Shown here piece after piece: positions 51,465 through 60,187 of a stretch of 64,000 nucleotides of DNA. The notes beneath the pieces were generated by a model. The model was not told the DNA's origin and did no database searches. It was given only the letters and a program-made list of their open reading frames with translations. Source of the DNA: Minwuia sp. (GTDB taxonomy: Bacteria; Pseudomonadota; Alphaproteobacteria; Minwuiales; Minwuiaceae); contig JARGPL010000040.1 of assembly GCA_029210175.1 (NCBI GenBank), positions 1 through 64,000 of the forward strand. Reading direction: 5' to 3'. The stretch's first letter is position 1, and every line of letters starts with the position of its first letter. A program made the translations under genes and the position numbers.

Positions 51465-52220
51465 TCAGCGCCCCAGATAGACTTCGATGACGCGCTTGTC
51501 GGCGCTGACCGTATCCAGCGACCCTTCGGCAAGGACGGAGCCTTCGTGCAGCACCGTCACCTTGACGCCCAGGTCGCGCACGAAGGTCATGTCATGTTCC
51601 ACGACGACCACCGAATGGCTTTCCGCGATCTCCTTCAGCAGGCGCGCGGTCTCAGCTGTTTCATCGTCCGTCATGCCTGCCGCCGGTTCATCGACCAGCA
51701 ACAGCTTCGGGTCCTGTGCCAGCAGCATCCCGATCTCCAGCCACTGCTTCTGTCCGTGGCTGAGCGAGCCGGCGATGGTATCGGCATGGTCTCCCAGACG
51801 GGTGATGGTCAGGATCTCGTCAATGCGGCCCGCAGCTTCGTTTGACAGTTTCCAGAACAGGCTGGCCCGCACCGAACGGTCGGCCTTCAGCGCCAGTTCC
51901 AGATTGTCCTTCACGGTCTGGGTCTCGAACACCGTCGGTTTCTGGAACTTGCGCCCGATACCCAGTTCGGCAATCGCGGCCTCATCATGCTTTGTCAGGT
52001 CGATGTTGCCTTCGAACAGGACCTGCCCGGAATCGGGCCGGGTCTTGCCGGTGATGATATCCATCATCGTGGTCTTGCCCGCACCATTGGGGCCGATGAT
52101 TGCCCGCATCTCCCCCGGATCGAGGGCGAGGGACAGGTCATTCAGGGCGCGGAAGCCATCGAAGGACACGTTGACGCCATCCAGATACAGGATGCTGTCG
52201 GTCATGGAAGGTGTACTCAT
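51465..52220 (-). CDS. urtD: Urea ABC transporter ATP-binding subunit UrtD
   Basis: This 251-residue ATPase (LivG-like) has Walker A GPNGAGKTT, the UrtD-type signature LSHGQKQWLEIGMLL and Walker B LLVDEPAAGMT. Its ATG overlaps the urtC stop. With UrtE it powers urea uptake. Confidence 0.95.
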   Translation of the reverse strand: MSTPSMTDSILYLDGVNVSFDGFRALNDLSLALDPGEMRAIIGPNGAGKTTMMDIITGKTRPDSGQVLFEGNIDLTKHDEAAIAELGIGRKFQKPTVFETQTVKDNLELALKADRSVRASLFWKLSNEAAGRIDEILTITRLGDHADTIAGSLSHGQKQWLEIGMLLAQDPKLLLVDEPAAGMTDDETAETARLLKEIAESHSVVVVEHDMTFVRDLGVKVTVLHEGSVLAEGSLDTVSADKRVIEVYLGR

Positions 52221-53389
52221 GATTCACCTCCCACGGCTCTTGCACTGCGCCATCGTCTCAGACGGTCGAGCATCTGACGACCCTTGCCACTGCCATCGCT
52301 GCCCTCGCCACTGCCATTGATCGCGCCGACAATGCCCCGCGGCAGGAACAGGGTGACAAAGACAAACAGACCACCAAGCGCGAACAGCCAGATTTCCGGC
52401 AGGGCACCCGTCAGGTAGGTCTTGGCGTAGTTCACCAGAATGGCCCCGATGACGGCACCATAAAGCGTGCCGCGCCCGCCGACGGCGACCCAGACCACGA
52501 CCTCGATGGAGTTCGCGGGCGTGAATTCGCTCGGGTTGATGATGCCGACCTGGGGCACATAGAGCGCGCCAGCAACACCTGCCATGCAGGCGGACAGCGT
52601 GAAGACCGCCAGCTTGTAGCGGTCGACCCTGTACCCCAGGAAACGGGTACGGGATTCGGCATCGCGGATGGCCGTGATGACCTTGCCGTACTTGGACCGG
52701 GTCACCGCCTTGCAGATCAGGAACCCCAGCGCCAGCGCCATGGCGGATGCGAACAGCAACCCGATGCGTGTACCGTCGTCCTGCAGATCGAAACCCAGCA
52801 GGTCCTTGAAGTCTGTCAGGCCGTTGTTGCCGCCGAAGCCCATGTTGTTGCGGAAGAACGCCAGCATCAGCGCATAGGTCATGGCCTGCGTGATGATCGA
52901 CAGATAGACCCCCGTCACCCGGCTGCGGAACGCAAACCAGCCGAAGATGAAGGCCAGCAGGCCGGGCACGAACACGATCATCAGCGCCGCGAACCAGAAC
53001 ATGTCGAAGCCATACCAGTACCAGGGCAGTTCCGAATAGTTCAGGAAGACCATGAAATCCGGCAGGTCCGGATTGCCATAGACCCCCCGGTCGCCGATCT
53101 GGCGCATCAGGTACATGCCCATGGCGTAGCCACCGAGGGCGAAGAATGCCCCATGCCCCAGGCTGAGGATGCCGCAGAACCCCCAGATCAGGTCCACTGA
53201 CAATGCCAGCAGGGCATAGGTCAGATACTTGCCGATCAGGCTGACCATGTATGTGGGTGCGTGCAGCGTGTGATCAGGCGGCAACATCAGGTTCGACAGG
53301 GCAAGCAGCAGGATCGCGCCGAACAGGATACCGAGAAAGATCATGCCGCCGCGATCGAAGGCACGGAAGATGAGCCCCTGCATGATCAT
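52217..53389 (-). CDS. urtC: Urea ABC transporter permease UrtC
   Basis: The 390-residue permease of the LivM type has about ten hydrophobic helices and the cytoplasmic loop segment AIRDAESRTRFLGYRVDRYK. It has the UrtC-specific loop GNPDLPDFMVFLNYSELPWYW. ATG 53389 overlaps the urtB stop (ATGA). A Gly/Ser-rich basic tail follows the last helix. Confidence 0.94.
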   Translation of the reverse strand: MIMQGLIFRAFDRGGMIFLGILFGAILLLALSNLMLPPDHTLHAPTYMVSLIGKYLTYALLALSVDLIWGFCGILSLGHGAFFALGGYAMGMYLMRQIGDRGVYGNPDLPDFMVFLNYSELPWYWYGFDMFWFAALMIVFVPGLLAFIFGWFAFRSRVTGVYLSIITQAMTYALMLAFFRNNMGFGGNNGLTDFKDLLGFDLQDDGTRIGLLFASAMALALGFLICKAVTRSKYGKVITAIRDAESRTRFLGYRVDRYKLAVFTLSACMAGVAGALYVPQVGIINPSEFTPANSIEVVVWVAVGGRGTLYGAVIGAILVNYAKTYLTGALPEIWLFALGGLFVFVTLFLPRGIVGAINGSGEGSDGSGKGRQMLDRLRRWRSARAVGGES

Positions 53390-54993
53390 GATTCCACCGC
53401 CCGGCCTTTCAGCGCGAACAGGCCGCGTGGACGCCACTGGATGAACAGGATGATCGCGACCAGAACCAGGATCTTGCCCAGCACGGCCCCTGCGTAGGGT
53501 TCGAGGAACTTGTTGGCGATGCCGAGACTGAAGGCGCCGACAAGCGTGCCCCAGAGATTGCCGACGCCGCCGAACACCACGACCATGAAACTGTCGATGA
53601 TGTAGGACTGGCCCAGGTTGGGACTGACGTTGTCGATCTGGCTGAGGGCGACTCCAGCCATGCCGGCGATCCCCGATCCCAGGCCGAAGGTCAGCGCATC
53701 CACCCGGTCCGTGCGGATACCCATGGCACCCGCCATGCGTCGGTTCTGCGTGACCGCACGCATCTGCAGGCCGAGCGGCGTCCGCTTCAGCACCAGCATC
53801 AGCATGGCCAGCACGACCAGCGCGAAGACGATGATCCAGATACGGTTGTAGGTCAGGGTCATGGCCCCGATCTCCATGGCACCGGACATGAAGTCGGGAT
53901 TGCCGACTTCCTTGTTCGTCGGGCCGAAGATCGTCCGCACGAGCTGCTGGATGATCAGGCTGACGCCCCAGGTCGCCAACAGGGTTTCCAGCGCACGACC
54001 GTAGAGATAGCGGATCACCGTGCGCTCTATCAGAACGCCGATGCTGCCTGACACAAGGAATGCCAGCGGCACCGCGATGGCGAGCGAGAACTCGAACATG
54101 CCCGGCGCATGCTGGCGAATGACTTCCTGCACCACATAGGTCGTGTAGGCCCCCAGCATCACCATCTCGCCATGGGCCATGTTGATGACCCCCATGACAC
54201 CGAAGGTGATCGCGAGGCCGATGGCCGCCATCAGCAGGACAGAGCCCAGGCTGATACCGTAATAGATGTTCTGGGCCGTGGCCCAGAGAGCCAGTTCCGC
54301 CTCGATGGCATCAATGCCTTCGGTGGCAGCGGCGAGGACGGGTGCGGGTGTCGATTCGGGCAGCGCCTTGAGCAGCGACATGGCATCCCGCCCGCCGCGT
54401 TCGCTCAGCGATCGGATCGCCGCGATCTTGACAGCGTCGGCCGCATCCGAAAGCAGGATGGACGCCGCCTGGGCTTCCTCCATCGCCGTGCGAACGGCCT
54501 CGTCCTTCTCCGCCCCGATGGCCTGGCCCAGGGCCTCCACCGCCCCCGGATCCGGGCTCTTGAACAGCGCCTGTGCTGCTGCAGCGCGGACATCCCTGTC
54601 CGGCGACAGCAGGGTCAGACTGCCCAGCGCACCGCGCAAGGCCCGGCGCATGTTGTTGTTGATGCCGATGCGCCTGGCGTCACGCTTGCCCACGTTCTCC
54701 AGCAATTCGCCGGTAAGGGGCTCGAAGAGGTCGAGACCGGTATCGGCCTTTTTCGCGATGACCACCTTGTCATCGGACTTGCGGTAATAGAGGTCACCGT
54801 CAGAGAGCGCCTGCAGCGGTCGCACTGCACGGGGGTCGCCAGTGGCGGCAATGGCGTTGACGGTCTGCTCCATCGCTGCGTAGTCGCGCGTCGGAAGCTG
54901 TTCGATAAGCCCTGGAAGATCGGCTGAGTCCGCTGCAAGTGCCGGCAGGCCGCAGCAGAGAGCAATCATCAGGGCGAGAATGCGGGCAATCAT
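53386..54993 (-). CDS. urtB: Urea ABC transporter permease UrtB with periplasmic N-terminal domain
   Basis: The 535-residue protein has a signal peptide (LALMIALCCGLPALA-AD) and a soluble region of about 220 residues with HEAT-like helical repeats (NNNMRRALRGALGSLTLL, ALGQAIGAEKDEAVRTAM). The LivH-type permease follows from about residue 245. The extension is usual for proteobacterial UrtB. ATG 54993 is chosen because it starts the signal peptide. A gap of 209 bases containing a stem-loop separates it from urtA. Confidence 0.94.
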   Translation of the reverse strand: MIARILALMIALCCGLPALAADSADLPGLIEQLPTRDYAAMEQTVNAIAATGDPRAVRPLQALSDGDLYYRKSDDKVVIAKKADTGLDLFEPLTGELLENVGKRDARRIGINNNMRRALRGALGSLTLLSPDRDVRAAAAQALFKSPDPGAVEALGQAIGAEKDEAVRTAMEEAQAASILLSDAADAVKIAAIRSLSERGGRDAMSLLKALPESTPAPVLAAATEGIDAIEAELALWATAQNIYYGISLGSVLLMAAIGLAITFGVMGVINMAHGEMVMLGAYTTYVVQEVIRQHAPGMFEFSLAIAVPLAFLVSGSIGVLIERTVIRYLYGRALETLLATWGVSLIIQQLVRTIFGPTNKEVGNPDFMSGAMEIGAMTLTYNRIWIIVFALVVLAMLMLVLKRTPLGLQMRAVTQNRRMAGAMGIRTDRVDALTFGLGSGIAGMAGVALSQIDNVSPNLGQSYIIDSFMVVVFGGVGNLWGTLVGAFSLGIANKFLEPYAGAVLGKILVLVAIILFIQWRPRGLFALKGRAVES

Positions 54994-55119
54994 GCGCCGG
55001 TCTCGCTTGTTGGCAGAATGGTGATCAGAAGAGGTGCGCGGCAAATCTGTGAACTGGGGGTTCGTCGCACCGAGATCGAAGTTCGTATCCGAAACCACGG
55101 CTTCGGGCAGAGAAGGATC

Positions 55120-55165
55120 GGGGTGGCGACCGCTCGTTCCGGCAGAAACCAGCTGCCACCACCCC
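55120..55165 (-). promoter_or_regulatory. Stem-loop in the urtA-urtB gap
   Basis: GGGGTGG (55120-55126) can pair with CCACCCC (55159-55165), with further partial pairing inside. It lies about 40 bases after the urtA stop in a 209-base non-coding gap, in a place where abundant binding-protein messages are often stabilised or partly terminated. There is no T-tract. The role is inferred from position. Confidence 0.4.
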
Positions 55166-55202
55166 GTCCAGGTATCACTTCATCCGGATCAGCGCGTGCC
55201 GA

Positions 55203-56474
55203 TCAGAATTTCGGCGTCTCACAGCCACCGCAAACCCAAGGATAGGTCCAGTCAGCTGTCAGCTTGGCGCTTTCGGGGATGAAGTCGGACCATGCGTCGC
55301 CAACGACGACACCGTCGGTCGACCAGACCGTCTGCAACTGACCATCGTCCTGGATCTCGCCGATCACGACCGGCTTGGACAGGTGGTGGTTGGTGTTCAT
55401 GACCGCCGTGCCGCCGGTCAGGTTCGGAACCGTCTGGCCGTACATGGCCTGACGCACCGCATCCACATCGGTGGTGCCAGCCTGCTGGACAGCCTGGACC
55501 CACATCTTGAAGCCGATGTAATGCGCTTCCATCGGATCATTGGTCACGCGGTCTTCGTTGCCGATGAATGCATGCCACTTCGTGATGAAGGCATCATTCT
55601 CCGGCGTGTCGATGCTCATGAAGTAGTTCCAGGCAGCCAGATGCCCGACCAGCGGGCCCGTGTCGATGCCAGCCAGCTCCTCTTCACCAACGGAGAAGGC
55701 CACGACCGGAATGTCTTCGGCCTTGATGCCCTGGTTGCCGAGTTCCTTGTAGAACGGAACGTTGGCGTCACCGTTGATCGTGGACACCACTGCGGTCTTC
55801 TTGCCAGCGGAACCGAACTTCTTGATATCGGCGACGATGGTCTGCCAGTCGGCGTGACCGAACGGCGTGTAGTTGATCATGATGTCCGAAGCCGGAACGC
55901 CCTTGGCCTTCAGGTAGGATTCAAGGATCTTGTTGGTCGTCCGCGGGTACACATAGTCCGTACCGGCGAGCACCCAGCGCTCCACCTTTTCCGTCTTCAT
56001 CAGGTAATCCACTGCCGGGATCGCCTGCTGGTTCGGAGCCGCGCCGGTGTAGAACACGTTGCGGCTGCTCTCTTCACCTTCGTACTGCACCGGGTAGAAC
56101 AGCATGCTGTTCAGTTCCTCGAACACCGGCAGCACGGACTTGCGCGACACACTGGTCCAGCAACCGAAGACAACCGAAGTACCATTGACCTCGATCAGCT
56201 CACGCGCCTTTTCGGCGAACAGCGGCCAGTTGGAGGCCGGATCGACAACGACGGCCTCAAGCTGCTTGCCGAGCAATCCGCCTTTCTTGTTCTGATCGTC
56301 GATCAGCATCAGCATGACGTCCTTCAGGGTTGTCTCGCTGATCGCCATCGTGCCCGACAGGGAATGCAGGATACCGACCTTGATCGTATCCGCTGCCTGC
56401 GCCGCGCCAGCCATCAGGCCAACGGCAAGCGCACTCGTTGCTGCCAGGGTCTTCACCCTCCGAAGTCCAAACAT
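55203..56474 (-). CDS. urtA: Urea ABC transporter substrate-binding protein UrtA
   Basis: The 423-residue periplasmic protein has a signal peptide (ALAVGLMAGAAQA-AD) and strong UrtA signatures: KVGILHSLSGTMAISET, FGCWTSVSRKSVLPVFEE, MLFYPVQYEGEESS and the C-terminal WTYPWVCGGCETPKF. It captures urea (or short amides) for UrtBCDE. GGAGG 11 bases before ATG 56474 fits. A sigma-54-type promoter lies 47 bases upstream. Confidence 0.96.
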   Translation of the reverse strand: MFGLRRVKTLAATSALAVGLMAGAAQAADTIKVGILHSLSGTMAISETTLKDVMLMLIDDQNKKGGLLGKQLEAVVVDPASNWPLFAEKARELIEVNGTSVVFGCWTSVSRKSVLPVFEELNSMLFYPVQYEGEESSRNVFYTGAAPNQQAIPAVDYLMKTEKVERWVLAGTDYVYPRTTNKILESYLKAKGVPASDIMINYTPFGHADWQTIVADIKKFGSAGKKTAVVSTINGDANVPFYKELGNQGIKAEDIPVVAFSVGEEELAGIDTGPLVGHLAAWNYFMSIDTPENDAFITKWHAFIGNEDRVTNDPMEAHYIGFKMWVQAVQQAGTTDVDAVRQAMYGQTVPNLTGGTAVMNTNHHLSKPVVIGEIQDDGQLQTVWSTDGVVVGDAWSDFIPESAKLTADWTYPWVCGGCETPKF

Positions 56475-56520
56475 TGTCGTACCCACCTCCTGTAAACGAC
56501 CAAATTGACGGGTCCGACGT

Positions 56521-56536
56521 TCCAAGAGCCGTGCCA
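56521..56536 (-). promoter_or_regulatory. Candidate sigma-54 promoter of the urt-ure cluster
   Basis: The minus strand reads TGGCACGGCTCTTGGA. This matches the -24/-12 consensus TGGCACG-N4-TTGCW except for G in place of C in the -12 element. It would start transcription near 56511, giving a 5' leader of about 37 bases to urtA. Control by NtrC under nitrogen limitation is the known pattern for urea uptake, but no clear NtrC site was identified upstream. Confidence 0.6.
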
Positions 56537-56654
56537 GCGCACAAATTTTCAGCTTTTTTTCATTTATCCTTTGTGATTTAACAGGTTATCGGGAATGGTC
56601 GAACGCGCGCTCAGCATGCAGAGATTAATTCAAGGGCAGGACAGACTTGCATTC

Positions 56655-56689
56655 GCCTAATATTTGGGCAAATTTCATGCTGCCTAATA
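56655..56689. repeat. Direct repeat GCCTAATA (two copies, 27 bp apart)
   Basis: GCCTAATA occurs at 56655-56662 and 56682-56689 in the AT-rich region between urtA and the next operon's last gene. The second copy is next to the stop codon of the barrel-like gene. It could serve as an activator-binding pair for the sigma-54 promoter about 120-150 bases away, or be fortuitous. Confidence 0.3.
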
Positions 56690-56694
56690 GGTGA

Positions 56695-58896
56695 TCAAAT
56701 TACCGATTCCAGACCCCACAACGTGATGGTTGGCGCCCGGAAACTGCGCGCGTGATGCACCTCCATCCGGACCTGCCTGTCCAGGCGACGCGGGATGCCC
56801 AGACGCAGGGTGCCTGATGCTGTTCGCCACTCCGCAATGCGGATCAGGTCGCCGTCGTCGATCGCCTGCACGACGTTCCCGGCAAAATCACCGCGATCGA
56901 TGGTAGCATCCGGCGCACCATAAGCATCGATCAGTTCCGCCAGGACCGACTGGAAGTCGGATTGCAGCGCAGCGGCATCACCCGGGTTGGACGGATTGAT
57001 GACCAGCACCGACTTGCGGAACCGCGCGCCCTGATGCAATAGCGCAAGGCGCTGGCGCAGGGCGACATCGCTCAGGACCGGTGATTCATAGACAATCAGA
57101 CCCTCCTGCTGCGCCTGGCCGCCGCGCAGACCGGCATCGGCAAGGTTCAGCAGCACATCCTGCAACGCACTGTTGGGTGCCAGGGCCGCAAGATCGATGA
57201 CACCGGCATCCGCTGGCACCTGAACAGCGGCGAAGCGCTGCGGCGGCGGCTGATCATCGAACAGCCCCTGACCGGCGGCCTTGTCGAAGCTGAAGGTATA
57301 GCGGGCCGCGAGTTTCAGCGGCTGGCTCTCGCCCGAACCTTCGCGGACGGTCACGTTGAAGTCGGCCTCCAGCGCCAGGCTGTGTCGACCTTCCTGCCAG
57401 TTGAGGCTGCCGTTCAGACTGTTGGTCACGGTGTCCGCACCCGCCGTATCGCGGAAGAGTTTCGACAGACGATAGTTGGCGCGGGCCGACACCGCCCCCC
57501 GTTCCAGGCTGCCGCCGAGACCCAGGGTGACTTCCTCGCCCTCCGCGTTGCCGCCATTGATCCGCCGTACGGATAGACTGGGCGAAAGCGTCCCCACCAG
57601 GTCACCTCGGCTGAACCGGCGATCCACGCCCAGTGTCACCGTGTTGGACACCGTTGGCGTCGCGTTCAGGGCGCGGGTTGCCTGGAACTGATAGCCGAAG
57701 CGACCGAACAGGTCGCCGGGCAATGGCGCGGTCAGATTGGCGCTTGCCGCCTGCGTGGTTGTCTTGACAGTCCCGGTTTCGTTTTCCGTTCGGGTGACGA
57801 AGGCGTCAAAAGTGCCGTTCAGCGGAATGCCCAATCCGGGGTCGAGGGGTCCCGCCAGATTCAGGCCGCTGCTGAAGGTATCGGTGTGGTTGGCCCGGCC
57901 AAAACCGTCGCGGTCCCATCGCGCGCGTCCCCGCAGCGAAAGGCCGCCGTCGAACCGCCAACCGGCATTCGCCGCCAGGCTGCGGCGGGCGGCAGTCACT
58001 GCAGCACCGTTGGGGGAATAGTCACTGTCGAACTGTTCAAGGCGAATGCTGTAATCGAGAGGCATCGACTGATCCCGACCACGCAATTCCGTGAACAGGC
58101 CCGCACCCGTGTCATCCAGATCGTTCCCGGCCAGATCGTCGCCGAACAGGAATCCGACTTCGCCCTTCCACTCCAGCGCCTGCCCGTGAAAATCAAAGGC
58201 ACGGTCCGCCGCGACGCTGCTGACGGTCTGCACCCGCTCCACAGCCACATTGTTGGCGCCTGCACCAAGCCGATTGGCAACGACGTTGACGGAGATGTTC
58301 CCGGCCCGTCCCCGGCTCATCAGCCACGATGCCCCGATGGTCTGGTCGTCATCGAAGTCCACCTGACGGTAGGTCGCCTGATTGATGCCCCAGAACCCGA
58401 CAAGCGAATGCTGCCAGCCGGGCAGGATGGCGATGCGTGGCTGCAATTCCAGGTGCACACCCTTCAGACTGCGCTGTGACGTGCGGGCTGTGGTCAGCGC
58501 GAAGATGTCCCCCGCGTCGAAACGGAACGGCACCGCACCATCCCCCTTCTCCCACTGCAGATGCGCGCGTTCGGCAACCAGACCGTCCAGGTTGCTGCGG
58601 AACGGATTGTCCACCAACACGCCGAAGAACTGTCCCTGCACCCGCTCGAATGGTGAGACCTGACGCGACAGGTTCAGATCAGCCTCCACGAAGCCAAACG
58701 CCGTACGCTCCGCGAACGGGCTGACAGTCGGGTCGCCCGCGTCCGAATAGCCCTCAAGCGCCGTCGTCAGGCTGCCGCCAATCTGCCAGGGTGTCAGCCA
58801 GGGTGTCAGAGGGTCTTCCGCATGGGCCGCCGAGGCGACGAGCAGCATCGGCGCAGCCATCGCCATCCGCCGGTGCCAGTCAGATCGCGTCATCAT
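56695..58896 (-). CDS. Exported beta-barrel-like protein with C-terminal soluble domain, family not recognised
   Basis: The 733-residue protein has a signal peptide (MAAPMLLVASAAHA-ED). From about 35 to 520 there are many short amphipathic strands with aromatic/Gly patterns (SLTTALEGYSDAG, GFVEADLNLSRQ, LKLAARYTFSF), suggesting an outer-membrane barrel. The last 200 or so residues look like a mixed soluble domain (LADAGLRGGQAQQEGLIVYESP, KSVLVINPSNPGD). Its ATG overlaps the previous stop (ATGA) and GGAG lies upstream. It is the last gene of the unknown operon and could anchor the system in the outer membrane. Confidence 0.7.
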   Translation of the reverse strand: MMTRSDWHRRMAMAAPMLLVASAAHAEDPLTPWLTPWQIGGSLTTALEGYSDAGDPTVSPFAERTAFGFVEADLNLSRQVSPFERVQGQFFGVLVDNPFRSNLDGLVAERAHLQWEKGDGAVPFRFDAGDIFALTTARTSQRSLKGVHLELQPRIAILPGWQHSLVGFWGINQATYRQVDFDDDQTIGASWLMSRGRAGNISVNVVANRLGAGANNVAVERVQTVSSVAADRAFDFHGQALEWKGEVGFLFGDDLAGNDLDDTGAGLFTELRGRDQSMPLDYSIRLEQFDSDYSPNGAAVTAARRSLAANAGWRFDGGLSLRGRARWDRDGFGRANHTDTFSSGLNLAGPLDPGLGIPLNGTFDAFVTRTENETGTVKTTTQAASANLTAPLPGDLFGRFGYQFQATRALNATPTVSNTVTLGVDRRFSRGDLVGTLSPSLSVRRINGGNAEGEEVTLGLGGSLERGAVSARANYRLSKLFRDTAGADTVTNSLNGSLNWQEGRHSLALEADFNVTVREGSGESQPLKLAARYTFSFDKAAGQGLFDDQPPPQRFAAVQVPADAGVIDLAALAPNSALQDVLLNLADAGLRGGQAQQEGLIVYESPVLSDVALRQRLALLHQGARFRKSVLVINPSNPGDAAALQSDFQSVLAELIDAYGAPDATIDRGDFAGNVVQAIDDGDLIRIAEWRTASGTLRLGIPRRLDRQVRMEVHHARSFRAPTITLWGLESVI

Positions 58897-59381
58897 TCGA
58901 CGAACTCCTCCCGGATTCTCAGGAAGAATTCGTTCTGTCCGCGCAGCTGGCGAAACCCGCGGGCCGGGTCATTGAACTCGATCTGGGTATCAGCGGTCAG
59001 GGAAACGATGGACGTGATCTCCCTGCGCCCGGTCGCGCTGGTGCCCTCGAACTGTTGCACGGTCTGGATGCCACGCACGCCCAGCACGCGGATCTCGGCA
59101 TCCTGCGGCACATCCTCCACCATCGATTCCAGCAACCGCTGCCGATCCTGAAAATCAGGGGACAGATAGTCGCCCAGTTCCCCGTTCTCCCACGCCGCCA
59201 GCACGTCAGCCGCCGCGGCGCGGGCCGCCTGCGCATCAATGACTTCAGGCGCGACCACCGGCGTCGTTCCCTCAGGTGCTGCTTCCGGGGTCGCGATGGC
59301 ACGAAAGGGTCGGATATCCTGTGCGAATGCCGTGCTGACAGAGACTGCGAGCAGGACAGCGACAAGCGTTGCGCGGATCAT
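58893..59381 (-). CDS. Small exported protein of the unknown operon
   Basis: This 162-residue protein has a signal peptide (ATLVAVLLAVSVSTAFA-QD). A Pro/Ala-rich linker is followed by a small alpha+beta domain (AWENGELGDYLSPDFQDRQRLLESM, then strand-rich GVRGIQTVQQF and DTQIEFNDPARGFRQL), resembling NTF2-like or nuclear-transport-like folds in style. ATG 59381 overlaps the upstream stop as TGATG; a GTG three bases earlier is also possible. No family was recognised. Confidence 0.65.
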   Translation of the reverse strand: MIRATLVAVLLAVSVSTAFAQDIRPFRAIATPEAAPEGTTPVVAPEVIDAQAARAAAADVLAAWENGELGDYLSPDFQDRQRLLESMVEDVPQDAEIRVLGVRGIQTVQQFEGTSATGRREITSIVSLTADTQIEFNDPARGFRQLRGQNEFFLRIREEFVE

Positions 59382-60187
59382 CACTGCACCACCAGATTGA
59401 TGACTGTGACACTGAATTCCGTGATGCCGATCGGGGTCAGGGTGAACGTCCCCTCCACAATCACGCCATTGTTGGCCTGCAGCAGGATCCGCACGGTCTG
59501 TGCCGCGACGAATGGCGAAATGCTCACCGCCCCGCCTGCAGGATCAATCAGCCGCCAGATCGGCACCGTGGCGTCCGCGAACACGAACACGTTCTCATCA
59601 CCCGCGATCGCCAGGTTGGCATCGCCCGGGCTGTACTGGAAAATCAGGAACGCCCCATCCACGCTCTGTCCGGCAAAGATCACGCAATCAAGCGTTACCG
59701 GGTCGACTGTCATGTTCACGAAACGCAGATCAGGCGGTGCGGTCGGGGACAACTGGCCCTGGATCGTCTGACCTGTGCATCCGGCCAGACCGCCGACATT
59801 GTTGTTGCCCCCATCATCGTTGTTGTTCAGGTCATCCACGGCGACCTGCTGCACGATGCCGTTCACGGTGGCATTGTCGATCGGGTCTTCCGAATTGAAC
59901 GGGTTGTTGCCGTTCTTCGGGTCGATACGGAACAGTTCCACTTTCGTGATGACCCGGCGCAGTTCTGTCTTCGTGTTCACGTCCGGTGGCGGCACCACAT
60001 TCAGCTTGTCGAGGATCTGCTGCACCTCGTCGCGTTTCAGCGTGTTGAACTGATCTTCCGTGGGCAGGATGGGGCTGTCATTGCGGCTGTCACCGCTGAG
60101 ATCCGCCGCAGACGGGGACACAAGCGGAAGGGTCAGGCCCAGCAAAAGGGTCAGGCCCAGCGCTGGTATGGTCACGCGTATGTTCAT
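59381..60187 (-). CDS. Exported protein with Asn/Asp-rich linker, unknown operon
   Basis: The 268-residue protein starts at ATG 60187 (GGAGG seven bases upstream) with a signal peptide (LGLTLLLGLTLPLVSPSAA-DL). A helical region (TLKRDEVQQILDKLNVVPPP) is followed by a low-complexity Asn/Asp/Gly stretch (VDDLNNNDDGGNNNV). A beta-rich C-terminal domain with two cysteines (GLAGC and DCVIF) may hold a disulfide. No known family was recognised. The stop and start overlaps on both sides place it firmly in the operon. Confidence 0.65.
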   Translation of the reverse strand: MNIRVTIPALGLTLLLGLTLPLVSPSAADLSGDSRNDSPILPTEDQFNTLKRDEVQQILDKLNVVPPPDVNTKTELRRVITKVELFRIDPKNGNNPFNSEDPIDNATVNGIVQQVAVDDLNNNDDGGNNNVGGLAGCTGQTIQGQLSPTAPPDLRFVNMTVDPVTLDCVIFAGQSVDGAFLIFQYSPGDANLAIAGDENVFVFADATVPIWRLIDPAGGAVSISPFVAAQTVRILLQANNGVIVEGTFTLTPIGITEFSVTVINLVVQ

